From: Streptomyces zaomyceticus
GTDB taxonomy: Bacteria > Actinomycetota > Actinomycetes > Streptomycetales > Streptomycetaceae
NCBI RefSeq assembly: GCF_014656215.1
Contig: NZ_BNBZ01000002.1
Location: 372,001 to 436,000, forward strand
Direction of reading: 5' to 3'
DNA length: 64,000 nt
The notes beneath the pieces were generated by a model, which was not told the DNA's origin, searched no databases, and saw nothing but the letters and a program-made list of their open reading frames with translations. This document shows positions 1 through 9,401 of the stretch, one piece after another (the stretch's first letter is position 1; every line of letters begins with the position of its first letter). Position numbers and translations under genes: made by a program.

Positions 1-2182
1 GGGCGGTGGTGAGGAAGGCGCTCGTGGCATCCCCGTCGGCCGCGGCACGCTCCAGCGCCTGCGGGGAGGCGTCGCCGGCCGGCACCATCACGACGGTGCC
101 GCCGCCGAGCAGCGGCACCCACAGTTCGTACGTCGAGGCGTCGAAGGAGTGCGGCGAGTGGGCGAGCACCCGCGTGTGGCCGCCGTCCGCCGCCCAGCAG
201 GGATCGGCGGCGAGGGCGACGATGTTCCGGTGGGTCACCAGGACGCCCTTGGGACGCCCGGTGGAGCCGGAGGTGTACATCGCGTACGCGGCCTGCCCGC
301 CGTCGATGTCCGGCCGTCCGACCGCGTCCGGACCGGCGGCGATCGGATCGAGGGCGTCGGGACCGGCCCCGACCGGGTCGAGGTCGACGGATGCGGGGCC
401 GACCTGGTCGGTCTCCTCGGCCAGGAGCAGGACCGGCGGCCGCCCGTCCCGTGTACCGCCCGCGAGTTCCTCGGCCTTCTCCCTCGTGGACGCGTCCGCC
501 AGGAGCACGCGGGGCCCCGCCTCCTCCAGAATCGCGCGCTGCCGCTCGTCCGGGTTGCGCGGGTCCAGCGGAAGGTAGGCCGCCCCAGTCTTCAGCACGG
601 CGAGCAGGGCGACCACCAGATCGGCCGAGCGGTTCATGGCCACGGCGACCAGCCGCTCCGGCCCCGCGCCCGCGCGGCGCAGACGGCGGGCGAGGCGGTC
701 GGCCCGGGCGTCGAGCTCCGCGGAGGTGAGCCGGACGTCGCCGCAGACCACCGCGGTGCCGTCGGGAGCGGCGGCGGCGCGTCGCCGGAACAGCGCCGGT
801 ACGGAATCGGCCGGGAGCGCCGTCTCCCGGCCGTTCCACGTCTCCAGCGTCGTGCGGCGCTCGGCGGGGGAGAGGAGCTCCAGCCGTCCTGTGCGCCGCT
901 CGGGCGCGGCGACCGCCTGCGCCAGGAACGCGGTGAAGCGGCGGGCCAGACGCTCGGCGGTGTCGTGGTCGAAGAGGTCGCGGGCGTAGACCAGGGTGCC
1001 GTCCAGTCCCCCGTCGGTCTCCGTGATGTCGAGGAGCAGGTCGAAGGCGATCGTCCGGTGGGGGCCGTGGCGGAGCAGCCGGGTGTCGAGGCGGGGGAGG
1101 CGCACGGTGGCGCCCGCGTTGTTCTGCAGGCTCAGCATGACCTGGAAGAGCGGGTGCCGGGCCGCCGACCGTGCCGGGTTGACGGCCTCCACGACCTGCT
1201 CGAAGGGCACGTCCTGGTGGTCGAGCGCGGCCATGACGCCCGTCCGTGCCCGCTGGAGGAGTTCGTGGAAGTCGGGGTCGCCGGAGGTGTCGGTCCGGAC
1301 GACGACGGTGTTGACGAAGCAGCCGACGAGGTCGTCGAGGCCGACGTCGGTGCGGCCCGCGACGGGGCTGCCGACCAGGATGTCCGTGCCCGCACCGAGC
1401 CGTCCGAGGAACGCCGCGAGCGCGGCGTGGAGGACCGTGAACGTGCTGGCCCCGTGCCGGAGGGCGAGCCGGGTGAGGTCCCGGAAGCCGTCGGGCGGCA
1501 GATGGAAGGCAACGGTGCCGGCCCGGTGGGTGGCGGTGGCGGGGCGCGGCCGGTCGGTGGGCAGGGGAAGCTCGGCCGGCGCGTCGGCGAGGGCGCGCGT
1601 CCAGTGGGTCAGCTGCTCGGCGAAGAGACTGCCGGGGTCGTCGGGTGCGCCGAGCTCCTTGCGCTGCCACAGCGTGAAGTCCGCGTACTGGAAGGGGAGT
1701 TCGTCCCAGTGCGGTGGCCTTCCGCCGAGGCGCGCGGTGTAGGCGTGCGCGAGGTCGCGGAGGAACGGCGCGACGGACCAGCCGTCGAAGGCCATCTGGT
1801 GCACGGTGATCGCCAGCACATGGTCGTCCTCGGGGCCGACGGTGAGCAGGACGGCCCGCAGCGGGATCTCGCGCTCCAGGTCGAAGCGGTGCCCGGCCGC
1901 GTCGGCCACGGCTGCCTCCACGTCCGGTTCCCCGATCCGCCGTACGGGCAGTTCGACCGTCACCGTCTCCAGGATCCGCTGCCCGGGCACTCCGTCGGTG
2001 ACCGGGAAGACGGTGCGCAGACTCTCGTGGCGTGTCACCACGTCCCGCAGTGCTTCGCGCAGTGCCACCGCGTCCGGTCGGCCCGTCAGCCGGAGTGCCA
2101 TCGAGGCGTTGGGCGATTCGCCCAGGCGGTCCAACTCTCTCTGGAACCAGAACCGCAGCTGCGAAAACGACAGGGGGATCAC
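1..2182 (-). CDS. NRPS, N-terminal C-A part (3' end outside window)
   Basis: The minus-strand frame encodes a condensation domain (about residues 1-430) followed by an adenylation domain that runs off the window edge. A-domain cores are clear: YTSGSTGRPKG near residue 636, then the FDASTYELW core, which gives substrate-pocket residues D235, A236 and Y239 in GrsA numbering; the rest of the code is outside. The C-domain active site reads HQMAFDG (residues 128-134) instead of HHxxxDG, so the second, normally catalytic His is Gln129. The protein starts directly with the C domain (IPLSFSQLRFWFQ), so it should take an aminoacyl/peptidyl chain from an upstream module, probably the T domain of the synthetase at 3334-7587. 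GTG at 2182 was chosen because no other start is in frame and GAGAGG lies about 11 nt upstream. It follows the monooxygenase gene by 37 nt, so the genes are likely co-transcribed. Product unknown. Confidence 0.9.
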   Translation of the reverse strand, partial: MIPLSFSQLRFWFQRELDRLGESPNASMALRLTGRPDAVALREALRDVVTRHESLRTVFPVTDGVPGQRILETVTVELPVRRIGEPDVEAAVADAAGHRFDLEREIPLRAVLLTVGPEDDHVLAITVHQMAFDGWSVAPFLRDLAHAYTARLGGRPPHWDELPFQYADFTLWQRKELGAPDDPGSLFAEQLTHWTRALADAPAELPLPTDRPRPATATHRAGTVAFHLPPDGFRDLTRLALRHGASTFTVLHAALAAFLGRLGAGTDILVGSPVAGRTDVGLDDLVGCFVNTVVVRTDTSGDPDFHELLQRARTGVMAALDHQDVPFEQVVEAVNPARSAARHPLFQVMLSLQNNAGATVRLPRLDTRLLRHGPHRTIAFDLLLDITETDGGLDGTLVYARDLFDHDTAERLARRFTAFLAQAVAAPERRTGRLELLSPAERRTTLETWNGRETALPADSVPALFRRRAAAAPDGTAVVCGDVRLTSAELDARADRLARRLRRAGAGPERLVAVAMNRSADLVVALLAVLKTGAAYLPLDPRNPDERQRAILEEAGPRVLLADASTREKAEELAGGTRDGRPPVLLLAEETDQVGPASVDLDPVGAGPDALDPIAAGPDAVGRPDIDGGQAAYAMYTSGSTGRPKGVLVTHRNIVALAADPCWAADGGHTRVLAHSPHSFDASTYELWVPLLGGGTVVMVPAGDASPQALERAAADGDATSAFLTTA

Positions 2183-2219
2183 GGTGGTGTCGGCCTCTCG
2201 GGTCTCTCGGGTCTCGGAG

Positions 2220-3269
2220 TCAGTTCGCTTCGCATGCCGCGCGGAGGACGTCCAGATGGCGCAGGCCGCCCAGTACGGTCTTGGTGTCGATCCCGAAGTC
2301 GATCAGGCAGGCGATCTCGTCGACGCCGACGGCGCGCAGCCGCTCGACCGTCGGCCTCGCGTCCTCCACCGTCCCGAACAGCCCTCGCTGCTCGACGTAG
2401 GTGTCGAGGGACTGGGCGACGAGGAAGTCGAGGTCCTCGTCCTCCAGCGCGTCGATGTCGAAGTCCGGGTCGAGGGCGCCGAACGAGCGGGCGAGGAGAT
2501 GGACCGAGCTCCTGAGGTAGGCGCGCAGCGGTTCTTCGACGGTGGCGCGCACCTCGTCCCGGTCGGCGCCGAGGAAGGTGTGCAGCATCAGGACGACATG
2601 CCCGTCCCAGCCGTCGTGCGCCTCGCGCGCCGCCCGCCGGTACTCCGTGATCTTCTCGGCGAGTTCGTCGACGTCCTGGTGCAGCAGATGGGTGAGGACT
2701 CCGGCGCGCGCCGCGGCCGCCGTACGGAAGGTGCCCGCGTCGCCGGCGCTGGTCACCCAGAGCGGCAGCTCCCGCTGTACCGGAGGCGGGAAGATCCGTA
2801 CGGTCGCCGGGGCGCCGTTGCCGTCCACGACCTCGTGGCCCTCCCCGCGCCAGAGCGCCCGGAGCCGCTCGACGCTGTCGGCCAGGACGCGTTTGCGGTC
2901 CGCGTACGGGACCCGGCCCAGCGCGAAGTCCACGGGGTGCCAGCCGGAGGCGAGGGACACCCCGGCCCGCCCGCCGGAGAGGTTGTCGACGACCGACCAT
3001 TCCTCGGCGATCCTCAGCGGATGGTGGAGGGGCGCGACGACGCTTCCGGCGCGGATGGCGACGGTGTTCGTGATCATCGCCAGGGCGGCGCCCACGACCG
3101 ACGGGTTCGGGTAGAGCCCGCCGAAGGGGTGGAAGTGCCGTTCGGGTGTCCACACCGCGCGGAATCCGTGCCGGTCGGCGAAACGGGCGCCCTCCAGCAG
3201 CAGTTCGTACCGTCCGGCGTCCCCGTCCGGTGTGCTGTCGTCGGCGAAGTAGAAGAGGCTGAAGTCCAT
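2220..3269 (-). CDS. Luciferase-like flavin monooxygenase of NRPS/PKS clusters
   Basis: The 349-aa protein is a stand-alone TIM-barrel of the bacterial luciferase-like family. The N-terminus MDFSLFYFADDS and the motifs VWTPERHFHPFGGLYPNP, RAGSVVAPLHHPLRIAEEW and VSLASGWHPVDF are typical of the MupA/Atu3671 subgroup found with or inside natural-product synthetases. Such enzymes use reduced FMN and O2 and are thought to oxidise carrier-bound intermediates; the exact reaction here cannot be read from sequence. It sits between two NRPS genes on the same strand (64 nt after the A*-A(MT)-T gene, 37 nt before the C-A gene), so a role on the T-bound residue is likely. The ATG at 3269 is preceded by AAGGA with 6 nt spacing. 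Confidence 0.88.
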   Translation of the reverse strand: MDFSLFYFADDSTPDGDAGRYELLLEGARFADRHGFRAVWTPERHFHPFGGLYPNPSVVGAALAMITNTVAIRAGSVVAPLHHPLRIAEEWSVVDNLSGGRAGVSLASGWHPVDFALGRVPYADRKRVLADSVERLRALWRGEGHEVVDGNGAPATVRIFPPPVQRELPLWVTSAGDAGTFRTAAAARAGVLTHLLHQDVDELAEKITEYRRAAREAHDGWDGHVVLMLHTFLGADRDEVRATVEEPLRAYLRSSVHLLARSFGALDPDFDIDALEDEDLDFLVAQSLDTYVEQRGLFGTVEDARPTVERLRAVGVDEIACLIDFGIDTKTVLGGLRHLDVLRAACEAN

Positions 3270-3333
3270 CGGGGATCCTTCGACAATCCTTGTCCTGCGC
3301 GATCCGGTCGTCTGCCGCGGGTTCCTGCCGCCG

Positions 3334-6300
3334 TCACCCGGGCCGGGGCATCCTCCGCAGTGCGGGCCTCGCCCTGCGGGCGCCCGTGAGCCGGGTGGCG
3401 AGTTCGGCCACCGTGGGCGCGTCGAACACCGTGCCCACCTGGAGCTCCACCCCCAGCTCGGCGCGGACGCGGCTCACCAGCCTGGTGACGAGGAGAGAAT
3501 GGCCGCCGAGCTCGAAGAAGTCGTCGTCGATGCCGACCGGGTGCGGCGCCTCCGCCCCGCCCGCCCCGAGAACCTCGGCGAACATCCGGCACAGCGCCGC
3601 CTCCTGAGGCGTCCGCGGTGGGCGGCCGGTCCCGCGCGGGGCGACTCGCGCGGCGGGCAGCGCCGCCCGGTCGAGCTTGCCGTGCGGGGTGAGCGGGAAC
3701 TCGTCGAGGACGACGATCGCGGACGGCATCATGTACGCGGGGAGGTACGCGGCCGCCCACGCCGTGACCTCCCTGACGAGTTCCGTGTCGTCGGACGCCG
3801 CGCCGGGCGCGTTGACATGGCGCTCGGGATCCGTCATCGGCCCGGTCCCGCTCTCCGCGGGGATGTCCCGCTCCCCGGCGGAGAACTCGGCGTCCACATG
3901 ATCGGGCCCCGCCTTCGCGGACCAGCGCACCACGACGCGGTACCCCAGCCGTTCGCCGAGCCGTACCAGCTCCTCCGGGTCCGGACCGGAGCCCGGCGCC
4001 CCGCCCGACAGACGCAGGTCCTCGGCGAGCCGGGCGTTCGGCACACCGGCGACCCGGACGGGCGAGGACTCCCGGGCGCGGTCCCGCAGGGCGTCGGCGA
4101 GGCCGTCGAGCGTGCGGACGTCCGCTCCCCAGAGCAGTTCCGTCACCGCACCGGCACGGGGTCGCGCACCGTCGGCGCGGCGCAGGACGACGTCGTAGCG
4201 GTAGCGGGTCAGTTCGTTGTGGTGGGTTCCCCGCTTCAGCCGTACGTCACAGCTCGCGAAGCGCGGCACGGAATCCTCGGACGCCACCGTCAGCGACCGG
4301 AAGAACTCCGGATCCACCAGCAGCTCGGGCTCCGTGGCCAGACGGTGCGCCACCGCCCGGCGATGCTCGGCGGTTCCCGGCGCGGTGCCCGCCGAGCGGG
4401 CCGCGACCGCCCCGTGGAAGGACTCCGCGAGGCCCAGGTGCCGGACGTCGCCGACGAACACGGAGCCATGGGGCCGCAGCGCGGCCGCCGCGAGCCCGAG
4501 GACCCGTTCCAGGTGGCGCCCACTGGGGAAGTACTGAACGACCGAGTTGAGGACGACCAGGTCGAAGTACCCGCGCGGGACGCCCTCGTGGTCGTCGGCC
4601 GGCCGGCTGTGCAGGACGACCCGCCCGGCCAGGTCCGGCCGCTCGTCCACTTGTCGCCGCAGCCGCTCGATCACCCGGGGCGAGAGATCGAGGCCCCAGT
4701 ACGTCTCCGCCTCGGGGGCGAGGCGCGAAAGCAACAGGCCGCTGCCCACCCCGAGTTCGAGGATCCGTCGGGGCCTCAGCGCGCGAATGCTCCGTACGGT
4801 CTCGTCGCGCCACTCCCGCAGCTGCTCCAGCGGCAGGGCGCTGCCGTCGTAGCCGCTGTTCCATCCGCTGAAGTCCTCGCCGAAGGCCGTCGTCGCATCG
4901 GCCCGCACGGAGTCGTGGACACGACGCCAGTCGGCCACCCGGTCGGGGTCGCTCCGGTGCCCGGTACTCGCCGAGGCGGTCGGCTCGCGGCGGACATGGG
5001 CGACGAGCCTCCGGTCTCCGTCCGGATCCTCGTGCACGGTCACCGCGGCGGCGGACACCCCGGGGTGAGCGGCGAGCCGCGCCTCGATCTCGCCCGGTTC
5101 GATCCGGTGCCCCCGCACCTTGACCTGGTCGTCCGCACGACCCGCGAACTCCAGTTCGCCCGAGGGGTTCCGGCGGGCCAGGTCGCCGGTGCGGTACATC
5201 CGCGTCCCGGCCGGACCGTAGGGGTCCGCGACGAAGCGCTGCGCCGTCAGTCCCGGCCGGCCGAGGTAGCCGCGGGCCAGCCCCGCCCCGGCGACGTACA
5301 GTTCGCCCACCACTCCGGCGGGCACCGGCCGCAGCGCGTCGTCGAGGACGTGGAGACGCGCGCCCCGGACCGCTCCGCCGATCGGCGGCGGGCCGGCGCT
5401 CTCCGAGAGCGGTCGGCTCATGGTGGCGCAGACCGTCGTCTCCGTCGGTCCGTACGCGTTGATCAGGGTCCGGCCGGGAGCCCAGCGCCGCTGTTGTTCC
5501 GTGTCCAGGGCCTCGCCGGCGGAGACCAGGACGCGGACGCCCGGGAGGGCGTCGGACGGCAGGACACGCAGCACCGACGGGGGCAACGTCGCGTGGGTGA
5601 CCCGCTGTTCGTCGACGAGACGGCACAGCCCCGGCCCCGGCAGCAGGTCGCGGGCGGGCGCCAGGACGAGCGCGGCCCCCGCGGACAGCGCCATGGCGAA
5701 CTCCCAGAAGAACGCGTCGAAGCCGGGGGAGGCGAACTGCAGGACCCGGCTGTCGGCGTCCACCGCGAGCGTGTCGCGCTGATGGGCGGCCAGCTCGGCG
5801 AGACCGGAGCGGGTGACGACCACGCCCTTGGGCAGGCCGGTGGACCCGGAGGTGTGGATGACGTACGCGGGCAGGCCGCTCTCGGCCCGGCGAGCGCCCG
5901 GCGGCGGGCCGGACGCCGGTGCGCGCCGCAGCGCCGCACCGGTCTCGGGATCGTCCAGGTCGACACGGGGTACCGAGGTGCCGGCCGGAAGGACCGTGCC
6001 GGAGTCCGCGAGGAGCAGTGCGGGAGCCGCGTCGCCCAGGACATGGGCGATGCGCCGCTCCGGGTAGCCGGGGTCCACCGGAAGGTGGACGGCCCCGCTC
6101 TTCAGTACCGCCAGGACCGCGACGACCAGCTCCACCGAGCGGTCGAGCGCCGAGGCGACCACCGTCTCGGGCCCGGCGCCCCGCGCGGCCAGCACATGGG
6201 CCAGCCGGTTGGCGCGCGCGTCGAGCTCCCCGTAGGAGACCGTGTCCTTCCCGAACACCAGGGCCGTGGCGTCCGGGGCGGCTCCGACGCGCTCCTCGAA

Positions 6301-7587
6301 GAGGTCGAGCAGTGGCCGCGCCGGGGCCTGCGCGGCGTCGAGCGACGCGATCCGGTCCACCCGGCCGAGAGGGGCCAACCGCCCGCCGGGGAGCCGGCGG
6401 ACCCGGTCGCCGGTGCGGTACATCCGGTTGCCGGCCGGACCGTGGGGGTCGGCGACGAAGCGCTCGGCGGTCGGCCCGGGGCGGCCCGTGTAACCGAGGG
6501 CCACACCGTCGCCCGCGAGGTACAGGTCCCCCGGCTCGCCCTCGGCCACCGGCCGCAGCGCGCCGTCGAGGACATGCGCGCGCACCGCCGGAAGCGGAGA
6601 CCCGATCAGGGGTACGGAACCGGTGATCGGCGCGGCGAGGGACCCGGCCGCGCACTCCGTCGGACCGTACAGAACGGCGGCGTCCACCCGCCCCCGCTCG
6701 ACGCTCCGGGAGAGGTCCGCCCAGAGGGCCCGGGACACGGGCTCCGGGCCCAGGAAGAGCCGGAGCGGAGCGGTCTCCCGTCCTTCGGCCACCAGGTGGG
6801 GGCGCAGCAGCTCCCAGTGGGACGGGGTGCAGTCGAGGTCGGTGGCCCCGTACTCCTGGAGGAACCGGGCGAACAGCGCGGGGTCGGCGCGATGTTCGTC
6901 GCCCGGGAGGAGCAGGGTGTCGCCGCGGCAGACACGGGTCCACTGCCGGACCGAGACATCGAGGTCGAGGCCCGCGTTCCACACCACCCGCGCCGGCGAC
7001 GGGGGACCGCCACCGTCCGCCGCGGGAACACCGCGTCCCTCCCACGCGCGTACGAGATGGGCGGTGTTGAGGTGAGTGAGCGTCACCGCCCACGGAGCGC
7101 CGGAGTCGCCCGAGGCCTGGACGACCGCCGCCGCCCCGTACGGAACATCACCCGCCGGTACGGGTCCCGCGGCGGGTGCGCCCGGCCCGGTCAGGCCGAG
7201 GCCGGGGGCGAGAACGAGACGGCGCGTGCCCTTCGGCCACTCGGTGTCGTCCGGTCCCGTGGTGAGCACCAGACGTGCCCCGGCCTCCTCGGCGAGCCGA
7301 CGCCGTCGCCGTGCCGAACGGGCCGGATCGAGGGGCGCGTACGCCGCGCCGGCCCGCCACACCGCGAGCATCGCCGTCACCAGGTCGACACCGCGCGGAA
7401 GATCGAGGGCGACGGTCGTACCGGGCTCCGCGCCCGCCGCGCCCAGTACCCGGGCCGCCCGCTCGACCCGCTCGCCCAGTTCGCCGAACGTCACCGACTC
7501 CGAAGGCGCGACCACGGCGGCGCGCTCGGGGTGCCGGGTCGACTCCCGCCGAAAGCGTGTGAGGAGGTCGATCGCGCTGGTGACCAC
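3334..7587 (-). CDS. NRPS with degenerate A domain, MT-interrupted A domain and T domain (A*-A(MT)-T)
   Basis: The protein has 1417 aa. Residues 1 to about 420 form a first A domain without usable cores: the A3 loop reads [10 protein letters not shown] in place of TSGSTGxPKG, and the domain stops after A7/A8 ([10 protein letters not shown]) with no A10 lysine. Residues 430-905 are a second A domain with [11 protein letters not shown] (about 575), [12 protein letters not shown] and [12 protein letters not shown]. By eye its pocket code is D-A-W-T-V-A-A-V-C, close to the Phe code of GrsA. A methyltransferase domain (SAM motif [12 protein letters not shown] near 939) is inserted between A8 and A9. 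The A domain then resumes (LPAYMMPS, A10 [11 protein letters not shown]), followed by a T domain (LGGHSLL near 1360). No C or TE domain is present. Embedded MTs of this kind usually N-methylate the bound amino acid. The GTG start at 7587 has AAGGAG 6 nt upstream. It probably loads and methylates the residue passed to the next synthetase. Confidence 0.92.
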   Translation of the reverse strand: MVTSAIDLLTRFRRESTRHPERAAVVAPSESVTFGELGERVERAARVLGAAGAEPGTTVALDLPRGVDLVTAMLAVWRAGAAYAPLDPARSARRRRRLAEEAGARLVLTTGPDDTEWPKGTRRLVLAPGLGLTGPGAPAAGPVPAGDVPYGAAAVVQASGDSGAPWAVTLTHLNTAHLVRAWEGRGVPAADGGGPPSPARVVWNAGLDLDVSVRQWTRVCRGDTLLLPGDEHRADPALFARFLQEYGATDLDCTPSHWELLRPHLVAEGRETAPLRLFLGPEPVSRALWADLSRSVERGRVDAAVLYGPTECAAGSLAAPITGSVPLIGSPLPAVRAHVLDGALRPVAEGEPGDLYLAGDGVALGYTGRPGPTAERFVADPHGPAGNRMYRTGDRVRRLPGGRLAPLGRVDRIASLDAAQAPARPLLDLFEERVGAAPDATALVFGKDTVSYGELDARANRLAHVLAARGAGPETVVASALDRSVELVVAVLAVLKSGAVHLPVDPGYPERRIAHVLGDAAPALLLADSGTVLPAGTSVPRVDLDDPETGAALRRAPASGPPPGARRAESGLPAYVIHTSGSTGLPKGVVVTRSGLAELAAHQRDTLAVDADSRVLQFASPGFDAFFWEFAMALSAGAALVLAPARDLLPGPGLCRLVDEQRVTHATLPPSVLRVLPSDALPGVRVLVSAGEALDTEQQRRWAPGRTLINAYGPTETTVCATMSRPLSESAGPPPIGGAVRGARLHVLDDALRPVPAGVVGELYVAGAGLARGYLGRPGLTAQRFVADPYGPAGTRMYRTGDLARRNPSGELEFAGRADDQVKVRGHRIEPGEIEARLAAHPGVSAAAVTVHEDPDGDRRLVAHVRREPTASASTGHRSDPDRVADWRRVHDSVRADATTAFGEDFSGWNSGYDGSALPLEQLREWRDETVRSIRALRPRRILELGVGSGLLLSRLAPEAETYWGLDLSPRVIERLRRQVDERPDLAGRVVLHSRPADDHEGVPRGYFDLVVLNSVVQYFPSGRHLERVLGLAAAALRPHGSVFVGDVRHLGLAESFHGAVAARSAGTAPGTAEHRRAVAHRLATEPELLVDPEFFRSLTVASEDSVPRFASCDVRLKRGTHHNELTRYRYDVVLRRADGARPRAGAVTELLWGADVRTLDGLADALRDRARESSPVRVAGVPNARLAEDLRLSGGAPGSGPDPEELVRLGERLGYRVVVRWSAKAGPDHVDAEFSAGERDIPAESGTGPMTDPERHVNAPGAASDDTELVREVTAWAAAYLPAYMMPSAIVVLDEFPLTPHGKLDRAALPAARVAPRGTGRPPRTPQEAALCRMFAEVLGAGGAEAPHPVGIDDDFFELGGHSLLVTRLVSRVRAELGVELQVGTVFDAPTVAELATRLTGARRARPALRRMPRPG

Positions 7588-7680
7588 GGACAGCTCCTTG
7601 CGCAGGTGAGGGGGCGGTGCCGGTGGGGGTGACGCCGCCGGGACCGGTCGCGGTCGCGGCGCTCTCGGAGCGGGCCGTGG

Positions 7681-7899
7681 CTAGTGCGGTGCGGTGGCTG
7701 GAGCGGTGCGCGGGCCCGCCGGCCGCCCGCCGGGCCGGGCATGCTCCACCCGGTCCGCGCCCGCCGCCCGTGAGCCGGGTCCGGATGTCGCGGCCCACCT
7801 GGCCGGAATATCGAATTCCAGACGCCGGAGGGAGCGCCGGCCCCGGTCATTGGCAGGGGTCGGGAATTGGCCGGACCCATTCTCGAACGGATTGATCAT
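7681..7899 (-). CDS. Degenerate MbtH-like protein
   Basis: The 72-aa frame begins MINPFENGSGQF and continues with ...PAND.GRRSL....FDIPARW....GPGSRAAG.DRVEHA. This follows the MbtH family pattern (NPFEN..G.F.VLVN.E.QHSLWP...VP.GW....G...R..CL.YV...WTDMRP) along its whole length. MbtH proteins are small chaperones that bind NRPS adenylation domains. Here hallmark residues are lost: SLWP is SLRR, and the C-terminal WTDMRP is RPGGRP; both Trp-to-Arg changes fit TGG-to-CGG. It lies 93 nt upstream of the NRPS on the same strand, where mbtH genes often sit. The ATG has a GGGAGGG about 10 nt upstream. It may be non-functional or a divergent partner adapted to the odd A domains. The family call rests on pattern alone. 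Confidence 0.6.
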   Translation of the reverse strand: MINPFENGSGQFPTPANDRGRRSLRRLEFDIPARWAATSGPGSRAAGADRVEHARPGGRPAGPRTAPATAPH

Positions 7900-8089
7900 C
7901 CGGGCTCGACCCTCCCACGAGACATGGCGCGTTGGCTATGGACGCGGCTGAGCCTAAGCGGCACCAGCGGGAAATGGCCACCCTGGTTTCCAGGACGATG
8001 AACTTGTACGATCCAGCCCGAACTCGCGGCCACCACACGTAATCTGTGGCGCGCTCAGAAATCCCTCGTGCTATCGAAGTCCGGAGGCC
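7900..8089. promoter_or_regulatory. Divergent promoter region, NRPS operon / exporter
   Basis: This 190-bp gap lies between the MbtH-like start (minus) and the exporter start (plus) and must hold both promoters. It is less GC-rich than its surroundings. I see no convincing operator. A short TTAGGCTCAGCC-like stretch on the minus strand near 7950 resembles only half of an actinobacterial iron box. Confidence 0.4.
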
Positions 8090-9370
8090 GTGCTGGAGTC
8101 CGCCACGCCAACTGCCGCGCAGTCCGCGACAGCACCCGGCCAACGCCCGCACCGGAACTTCCGGTTGCTGCTCATCGGCGAGACCACCAGCAAACTGGGC
8201 ACCAGTGTGACGTCCGTCCTGCTGCCGCTCGTCGCCGTCACCACCCTCCACGCCTCGCCCTTCATGATGGGCGTGCTCACCGCCGCGCCGTGGCTGCCGT
8301 GGCTGGTCGTCGGCCTGCCCGCCGGCGCCTGGGTCGACCGACTCGCACCGCGCCCGTTGATGCTCGTGTGCAACGCCGTCTCCGCGACGGTGCTCGCGAG
8401 CGTCCCGGTCACCTGGTGGCTGGGAACCCTGACCATGGCGCACCTGCTCGGGGCCGCCCTCGCCTCCGGCACCGCCGCCGTCTTCTTCTCCACCGCCTAC
8501 TCGGCCTACCTGCCCCGCCTGGTCGCCACCGACGACCTGATGACCCGCAACGCGCAGCTGCAGGCCGGCGACCAGGCCGCCAGGGTGGCGGGTCCCGGAC
8601 TCGGCGGGCTGACCGCCCAGACCCTCGGTGGAGTGCCGGGCCTGCTGCTCGACGCGGCGTCCTTCCTGGTGTCGTCGATCTGCCTCACGGCCATCCGCCC
8701 CGAAGGGCCCCGCCCCGCCCCGGCGCCCCGGCGGCGACTCAGCCGCGAGATGGCCGACGGCCTGCGCTTCGTCGTCGGCGATCCCTGGGTCCGGGCCGTC
8801 ACCGCCTTCGGCGCCGCGGTGAACCTGGCGATGGCGGGCTTCCAGGCCGTCCAGATCGTCTTCCTCGTGCGGACCGTCGGCGTCGGCTCCGACACGCTCG
8901 GGTGGCTCGTTTCCTGCGGAGGTCTCGGCGGGGTGCTCGGCGGCCTCGTGGCCGGCCGCCTCGCCCGGGGTCTGGGTACGGCGCGTGCGCTGCTCGTCAT
9001 CCAGTTCACCGCCTCGCCCTTCGGCCTGCTCGCCGCACTCGCCGGTCCCGGACCGCGGCTGGCGTTCTTCGTGCTCGGCACCTCGGTCATGCTCGCCGGG
9101 GTCGTGGCCTGCAACGTCATCCTCGTCAGCTTCCGGCAGACGTACTGCCCGGCGGAGCTGCTGGGGCGTGTCACCGCGACCACGCTGTTCCTCAACTTCA
9201 GCACCGTCCCGCTCGGCGCCCTCCTGGGCGGCTCCCTCGCCTCCCTCCTCGGCGCCCGGACCACGATGTGGGTGGTCACCGCCGCACTGCTGGCCGCCGG
9301 TGGCTTCCTGCTCGTGGGGCCGCTGCGCGGCCTCCGCGATCTGCCGGGTGCACCCGCCGCCGAGGACTGA
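8090..9370 (+). CDS. MFS exporter (DHA3/EntS-like, about 12 TM)
   Basis: The 426-aa integral membrane protein begins with a polar N-terminus (about 25 aa), then NFRLLLIGETTSKLGTSVTSVLLPL. This is the start expected of MFS_3/EntS-type exporters, and about 12 hydrophobic segments follow. The motif GLPAGAWVDRLAPRPLM matches the MFS loop 2-3 signature (G.xxDRxGRR type). It is transcribed away from the NRPS genes and probably exports their product. The GTG start is followed closely in frame by no better ATG; GGAGG at 8083-8087 is only 2 nt away, so the true start could lie slightly further downstream. The family is certain; the substrate is inferred from context. Confidence 0.85.
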   Translation: MLESATPTAAQSATAPGQRPHRNFRLLLIGETTSKLGTSVTSVLLPLVAVTTLHASPFMMGVLTAAPWLPWLVVGLPAGAWVDRLAPRPLMLVCNAVSATVLASVPVTWWLGTLTMAHLLGAALASGTAAVFFSTAYSAYLPRLVATDDLMTRNAQLQAGDQAARVAGPGLGGLTAQTLGGVPGLLLDAASFLVSSICLTAIRPEGPRPAPAPRRRLSREMADGLRFVVGDPWVRAVTAFGAAVNLAMAGFQAVQIVFLVRTVGVGSDTLGWLVSCGGLGGVLGGLVAGRLARGLGTARALLVIQFTASPFGLLAALAGPGPRLAFFVLGTSVMLAGVVACNVILVSFRQTYCPAELLGRVTATTLFLNFSTVPLGALLGGSLASLLGARTTMWVVTAALLAAGGFLLVGPLRGLRDLPGAPAAED

Positions 9371-9373
9371 GAA

Positions 9374-9401
9374 TTCCGGCCACAATGCGGTGGGGCCGGA
9401 A
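9374..9401 (+). terminator. Stem-loop after exporter gene
   Basis: TTCCGGCC (9374-9381) and GGCCGGAA (9394-9401) form a perfect 8-bp stem with a 12-nt loop directly after the exporter stop codon. There is no T-tract, as is common in Streptomyces. Confidence 0.45.

Noticed and set aside
149-2515. Long plus-strand open frame opposite the first NRPS
   Set aside because: Antisense shadow of the C-A synthetase and monooxygenase; its residues are a low-complexity GC-frame pattern with no domain, while the minus strand has clear motifs.
6490-6493. Possible TTA (bldA-dependent) codon in the NRPS
   Set aside because: The TTA spans two codons (GGT TAC) and is not in frame; the few other TTA/TAA strings checked in genes were also out of frame.
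3499-7632. 1377-codon plus-strand open frame opposite the second NRPS
   Set aside because: High-GC antisense shadow; the opposite strand has A, MT and T domain cores throughout.
7940-7965. Possible IdeR/DmdR iron box upstream of the NRPS operon
   Set aside because: Only one half (TTAGGCTCAGCC-like) fits; the other half does not, so an iron-regulated siderophore cluster is not supported.
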